The notes under the pieces are model-generated. The model made no database searches. It saw nothing but the letters and a program-made list of their open reading frames with translations, and was not told the origin of the DNA. This document shows positions 59,851 through 64,000 of a DNA stretch of 64,000 bases, one piece after another. Numbering within the stretch: the stretch's first letter is position 1; each line of letters starts with the position of its first letter. Both the position numbers and the translations under genes were made by a program. This stretch comes from Penium margaritaceum (Eukaryota > Streptophyta > Zygnematophyceae > Desmidiales > Peniaceae): the NCBI GenBank assembly GCA_023375785.1, contig SZWC01003621.1:100406-164405 (forward strand). Direction: 5' to 3'.

Positions 59851-60721
59851 TTGACGGTTTTGGCATCCCATCCTGGCTGCCAGAGCTGCTTCAGACCCGT
59901 CTGGCGTTTTGAGACATGTTTCTTCTGCACGTGGGAGAGTCTCCCAAGCATGTTCAGGGGTTAGTTCATATGCTCCAACAGGTGTTGGTGCTGGTGCCGG
60001 TGCTACCTGCGGTCCTTGGTTTGCATTGGCCCCTATTTGCCCTCCTTGTGCTAGCAGAAGTCTGGCTATTCAAGGGTTTGGATTATTGAATCAAATGTTG
60101 CTCCTTGCTCTTGAAATGCCAGGATCTGTTCAACTGCTTCATAAAATGTGGTGGAAAAACTGGAAAACAGACGTAGCAATGCCACCTTTTATGATAACGC
60201 TTGTCCCATGGACTTGATTTGTTCAACAAAGTTGCTTCAGATGTGTCACATGGTCCTCCAATCTGGTAGTGTCGCCCATCTTGAGTTCACAAAACTGGAT
60301 GAGTAGGTTGTGAAGCTCTGATATGCTGACTTTGTGAAAACATTGTGTAGAGCAATGCATGCAGTCCTTGGATTTAAGGTTTCATTGTTGTCTTTGATAA
60401 TGAACTTCAACCTGTCTGAAAGTTGCATGACAAAGATTGCGAAGGCCTTATTGCAGCATCTTCTCGTCAGCGGTAGCATTTGCGTCAGGAGTTTCTTCAG
60501 GAGGGTCTGAGACAACCTTCCATAGTCCCTTGGCTAGGAAAACCATCTTCATGTTGAATGAAACTCGTTGTAGTCTCCTTTTTCAAACTGCTATATCTTG
60601 AAATGATCACCCATTAAGGCTTCAATAAAGCCCGCCATGGCTTCTGTTGTTGCCTTTACGAGGTAAGGTACAAAACCACTCTGGAAAACATTTTTGCGCC
60701 AACACCTACTCTTTTACCACT

Positions 60722-61591
60722 TGTTGGAACATAAGATGGTTGAATGCCACAAAACAAATGCGAGACAGCGCGGGACCAATCCCAGAACCAGTGAAGATAA
60801 GCACACTGAGGATCTGGCAATCTCAGCTTAGATCTGGCATACTCAGCCAGATCTACACACTCCAATGAGAGAGGAAGATAATCCCATTGTTCAACTCCAA
60901 GCACTACGTACAAATGCACTAGAATATAGGTGCACAATAATAGCTACAAGTGAAAAGAAAACGAGGCTAAACACTCAGCTCGTCTTCACTTTTGCGCGTC
61001 TTGCTCCACAGAGCAATGATGCCATCTCCAGCCGGCTCTTGTCATCTTGTACTGCTTGTGATCCTCCCTCACCTTTAGGTATTGTTTGTGTGCTGTTGCT
61101 ATTTGTAGACAGTTACTGCTCCTGCGTGGATTCAAATCATGGATGTTTGTCACAGAGCTTCTCTGGAGATATACAGTAGTCACTTGCCGTGGATCTCACA
61201 TCGGATGGTCATTTGGTCACCAACCACTCAATAGATATCAATCAGTTGTGTCCCCCCCAGATTTCTGGAACCGACCCATTCTGCTCCATATGGACAGGTA
61301 GTCCGGTGACCTTGTGGTTAAACTTCTGCCAAGTGTGCCACATCAGCCTCCTGCTTGGGTTCCACCCAGGCTACCGCAACACTGAACCATTCCATGTAAT
61401 TCTGTAAAGTTCTACATATCATATAGTGCTTGTCACCATCACACATATCAATGTAACAGGTACAACAGTGGGTAGGGGAGGCAAGGCGATGTTCTCTATC
61501 CTGATCCCGGGCACGAGGAGGCAGGTAGTAGGATAGGTTAGGTCACGGAGGGGCAGGGGAGAGAGTGGTGCCTCTCCCCTGCCTCTCTGTG
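60722..61591 (-). repeat. Copia-3 5' LTR
   Basis: About 870 bp, matching 57,144-57,970. On the minus strand it ends in CA two bases from the degenerate primer site. Confidence 0.7.
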
Positions 61592-61945
61592 AAAATCATC
61601 TCCAACACGGCTACCTTGCGAGTGAATCTCCGTTGCTAGTAGGGATCGTCCAACCAAAAACTTGGTTTTGCTGCACCCACCAAACTCCTTGTAATCCTTT
61701 GCAAATAGGCGTATGAGATACGTGCCTTGTTTGATGGGTATCATGTTGATTTTGTCCATCAGATCTGGTCTCCTCCTCAGAGAATTTTCTGGATCAATTT
61801 GTTCAGGCCAGTATTCGTTGGCATAGTCAAAATTGGACTCAAGAAACTCCCGCCAATTTGTTGAAGCTCAAGTTAATTTGAATCTTGATATATCTTAATG
61901 CGTGTTGGTTCTTGCAATGAATGCATTGCCAGCATTCCAAGTGGA

Positions 61946-64000
61946 TTCGGACGCTTCAACGTGGCCGACCCACGAAGCTGACAGTTTGTGGAAATGAGAG
62001 CAACGAATGAGGTTGACGGGTGTTTTTTGGCCATTGTAATAGCAACAGTAGAAACACCATACCCTCTGCACCCTTGCAAAAACCACCCCAAGAGATTGTC
62101 CACTATAATGACTTTGTAAGCAGGATCCGGATGGAATATTTTGTGGATTCTTGGTTTCAACATTCTTGAAATCTGGACAAAAACGGATTGGTGGAGGCCG
62201 CATGAATCTCCCAAATCCACAACCCGCCAGTCGCATGTCATGTAGGACCTCAAAAGATCGGACATGTACTCTCAAACCACTATTGGTGGCCAGGATGGAG
62301 TGCTAATGTTTGTAAGTATAAGATGAGATGGGACCTATGTCTTTGGAACAAGGCTAGTAACAAAAACCCTCCTCGAATCCTCCACCAGCTTCCCATCCTA
62401 GGGACTCCATGGGAGTGCATCAGCATGGACTCTATAGCTGGCCTTCCGGACACGGTCCATGGCCACCATGTAATACTAGTGGTTGTGGATCTTCTTATGA
62501 AGATGACACACTTTATTCCTACAACCACTTATGTGAACGTATAGGAGACCGTTTATCTCTTCTTTGAAGGTGTTAGGAAGTACCAAGGCTTGTTGGTATG
62601 CATTATCTCCAATTAAGAGATACCCAATAACATTGGTAGCGAGTCGCACATATTGATGGCATTTCACCCTCAAAGCCATGGAAAAATAAAGTGTATGAAT
62701 TACATCTTGGAACATATGCTCCGCATGTATGTGGACCTTGCCATGAATGACTGGGATGAATTCCTACCACCGGCACTGTCTGCGGTGAACTACTCGGTGA
62801 ATGGATCCACACAATTCACATCTTTTGTGTTGAATACTAGTCAACATCCGGTGGTTTCCTCTTCATTGGTGAAAATTGTGGGTATAAGAGGACAGATTCG
62901 TTCTGCTCAATCCTTTCCCGAGTGCATAGACCCCTTGTTACAAGAGGCAAAGGGTCGCCTTCAAGTTGATCGGCCGCAACAAAAGCCGTTGTGAGGTCTC
63001 GTTTGACATCGGTGAGAAGGTCCTGCTTAATACAAAGAACCTTTGGCTGAAGTCACCAAGGGCGTGAAAACTTCTACCAAAGTGGATTGGGTTGTTTCTC
63101 ATTGTTACACGCATCGGACTAGTGGCTTACCGATTGCTGCTTCTGCCGAGTATGAAGATACATGACATGTTTCATGTGAGCTTGATGGCTCCATACACAA
63201 TAGAAGGAAGTGTTCAACCACCACTGGAATTCCTTCCCGCCAATGGCCAATACGTGGTCCTTCAGTCAATCCAATAATGAGAGGGTACATTCCGGTCTCA
63301 AGTTGTTAGGAAGCACCTCGTGTATGGGGCCAGTTGTGGACATGAACGTAAACAGTGGGAGCCCGAATCTCAGTTACCCACCGGGGTGGTCAACGAGTAT
63401 TGGAGGGAGCTGGCACCTTGCACAGGTCGATGCGTGGCAGGAGGCACCACCTGAATGCGGTAATAATGACCAACATTCCTGCTAGGCGGCATTCATGGAT
63501 TACGACCAGAGGAGATTGGGGACACCCAACATGGTTCTTGCACAGATGGCTCTAGCCGAAAGGTGGGGGCCGCTAGCTATGCTAACCAACAAGCTACAGC
63601 TTAGTTCCAAGTGCCATACACATGCTCATGTTTAGATTGAAATTGCTAGTTTTATTTCACAATGTTGACAACTCACTATGTGACACTCTGACTTGTTGGT
63701 CATGAACCGGGACGGTTTACAGTAAGTGAGCAGGAATGTAGCAAGCGGGACGGTTCTGCTCCCACCTCATGATAGCAAGGGAGAGGGTCGCAACCACCCC
63801 TTGCTATTACAAGGGTTGGCTGATGGCCGGCCACCCGCTGGCTACCGGTTGGCCGGTGGCCAGACGACTAGATGGCTGGCGGCCGGTCAAGTGACTAGCC
63901 TGCCACCCGCCAGCGAGCCACCATCCGCCGAATGAGCTGGTGGACCGATAGGCGGTCAGGAGGCCGCAAGGCCTTGCAGGTTGAGGCCTATGGCCCGAGC
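61946..64000 (+). mobile_element. Gypsy-4: Ty3/gypsy chromovirus on the plus strand, partial
   Basis: Plus-strand remnants show the region before integrase (from about 62,100), the integrase zinc finger (PPVACHVGPQKIGHVL, then HYWWPG), core (PWECISMDSIAGLPDTVHG, then VVDLLMKMTHFIPTTTY), MAFHPQSHGKIKCMN and MNDWDEFLPPALSAVNYS, the integrase end (MKIHDMFHVSLM) and a chromodomain-like piece (QWEPESQLPTGVVNEYW, 63,290-63,420). A GAAAGGTGGGGG polypurine tract (63558-63569) follows; the 3' LTR should start there and run off the window. It opposes gypsy-3 and meets it in the latter's RNase H. Broken, 5' part absent. Confidence 0.75.
63570..64000 (+). repeat. Probable gypsy-4 3' LTR, GC-rich part
   Basis: The sequence directly after the polypurine tract has no coding signal. 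From 63,800 on it is rich in repeated GGCCGG/CCGGTGGCC words with short inverted repeats. LTR identity is inferred from position; no second copy is in the window to compare. Confidence 0.45.

Larger units (their letters stand above)
57144..61591 (-). mobile_element. Copia-3: Ty1/copia element inserted in gypsy-3, internally deleted
   Basis: LTRs lie at about 57144-57970 (3') and 60722-61591 (5'), matching over more than 800 bp. The minus-strand inside holds RNase H (58,300-58,760; KKHVKRRYHYVRD), reverse transcriptase with ILYVDDLILFG (58,790-59,850) and a gag remnant (60,000-60,660). Protease and integrase are not seen; RT follows gag almost directly, so a large internal part has gone. A degenerate primer site (TGGTAAAAGAG type) lies beside the 5' LTR. 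Gypsy-3 sequence is found on both sides. Broken. Confidence 0.8.
55785..61945 (-). mobile_element. Gypsy-3: Ty3/gypsy chromovirus split by copia-3, 5' part missing
   Basis: After a CTCCCCCTTTTT polypurine complement, minus-strand remnants show the chromodomain/integrase end (55,800-56,300), integrase core with MFHPQTNVQTKRTNQMLEQL (56,560-56,800) and IRVDFVVGLPGAPK (near 56,850), and the zinc-finger region to 57,143. After copia-3 the homologous region resumes (61,592-61,945: integrase front and RNase H) and then stops at gypsy-4. RT, gag and the 5' LTR are absent from the window. Broken. Confidence 0.75.

Noticed and set aside
1-64000. A novel defence, toxin or metabolic gene cluster
   Set aside because: Apart from the lipid gene and the small three-exon gene, recognisable coding sequence is retroelement remnant. 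No operon-like grouping or nuclease/NTPase signature outside these elements was seen.

Overview
The window looks like nuclear DNA of a green-lineage eukaryote, probably a streptophyte. It has one spliced host gene whose conserved core matches plant CDP-diacylglycerol synthases, GT-AG introns, and a dense field of Ty1/copia elements and chromodomain-bearing Ty3/gypsy elements (chromoviruses) whose primer sites resemble those of plant elements. A charophyte alga such as Chara is plausible, but this is inference. There is no sign of bacterial or organellar organisation, and no tRNA, rRNA or CRISPR array was seen.

Layout. (1) 1-2,245: 5' part of a CDP-diacylglycerol synthase gene on the minus strand, running off the left edge, with a very acidic N-terminus and a poly-Gln loop. 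(2) 2,886-3,845: a small, unrecognised, three-exon gene on the plus strand, divergent from the first. (3) 2,896-29,290 and 29,292-55,480 are two direct copies (A and B) of one 26-kb segment, separated by a single N and differing by roughly 2-4% by eye. Each copy holds the unrecognised gene; a minus-strand chromovirus (gypsy-1) split by a plus-strand copia element (copia-1); a plus-strand copia-type element that seems to carry only gag and protease (copia-2); a gypsy LTR fragment carrying a 604-bp insertion with 8-bp target duplications; and a second minus-strand chromovirus (gypsy-2). (4) 55,259-64,000: a chimeric LTR shared by gypsy-2 and a third minus-strand chromovirus (gypsy-3). Gypsy-3 is split by a minus-strand copia element (copia-3) and abuts a plus-strand chromovirus (gypsy-4) that leaves the window.

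Order of events, from nesting: gypsy-3 came first. Gypsy-2 entered the gypsy-3 LTR, and the facing LTRs then appear to have recombined. Copia-1 entered the gypsy-1 integrase region and copia-3 entered gypsy-3. The 26-kb segment then became two copies, and a 516-bp TA-flanked inverted-repeat element is found only in copy A. The retroelements are fossils with many breaks. The only sequences with a case for current coding function are the CDP-diacylglycerol synthase gene and, less surely, the three-exon gene. Because the only novel junction of the duplication falls on the N, a false duplication made during assembly is as likely as a real one and should be settled first. I found no convincing new defence or metabolic system.
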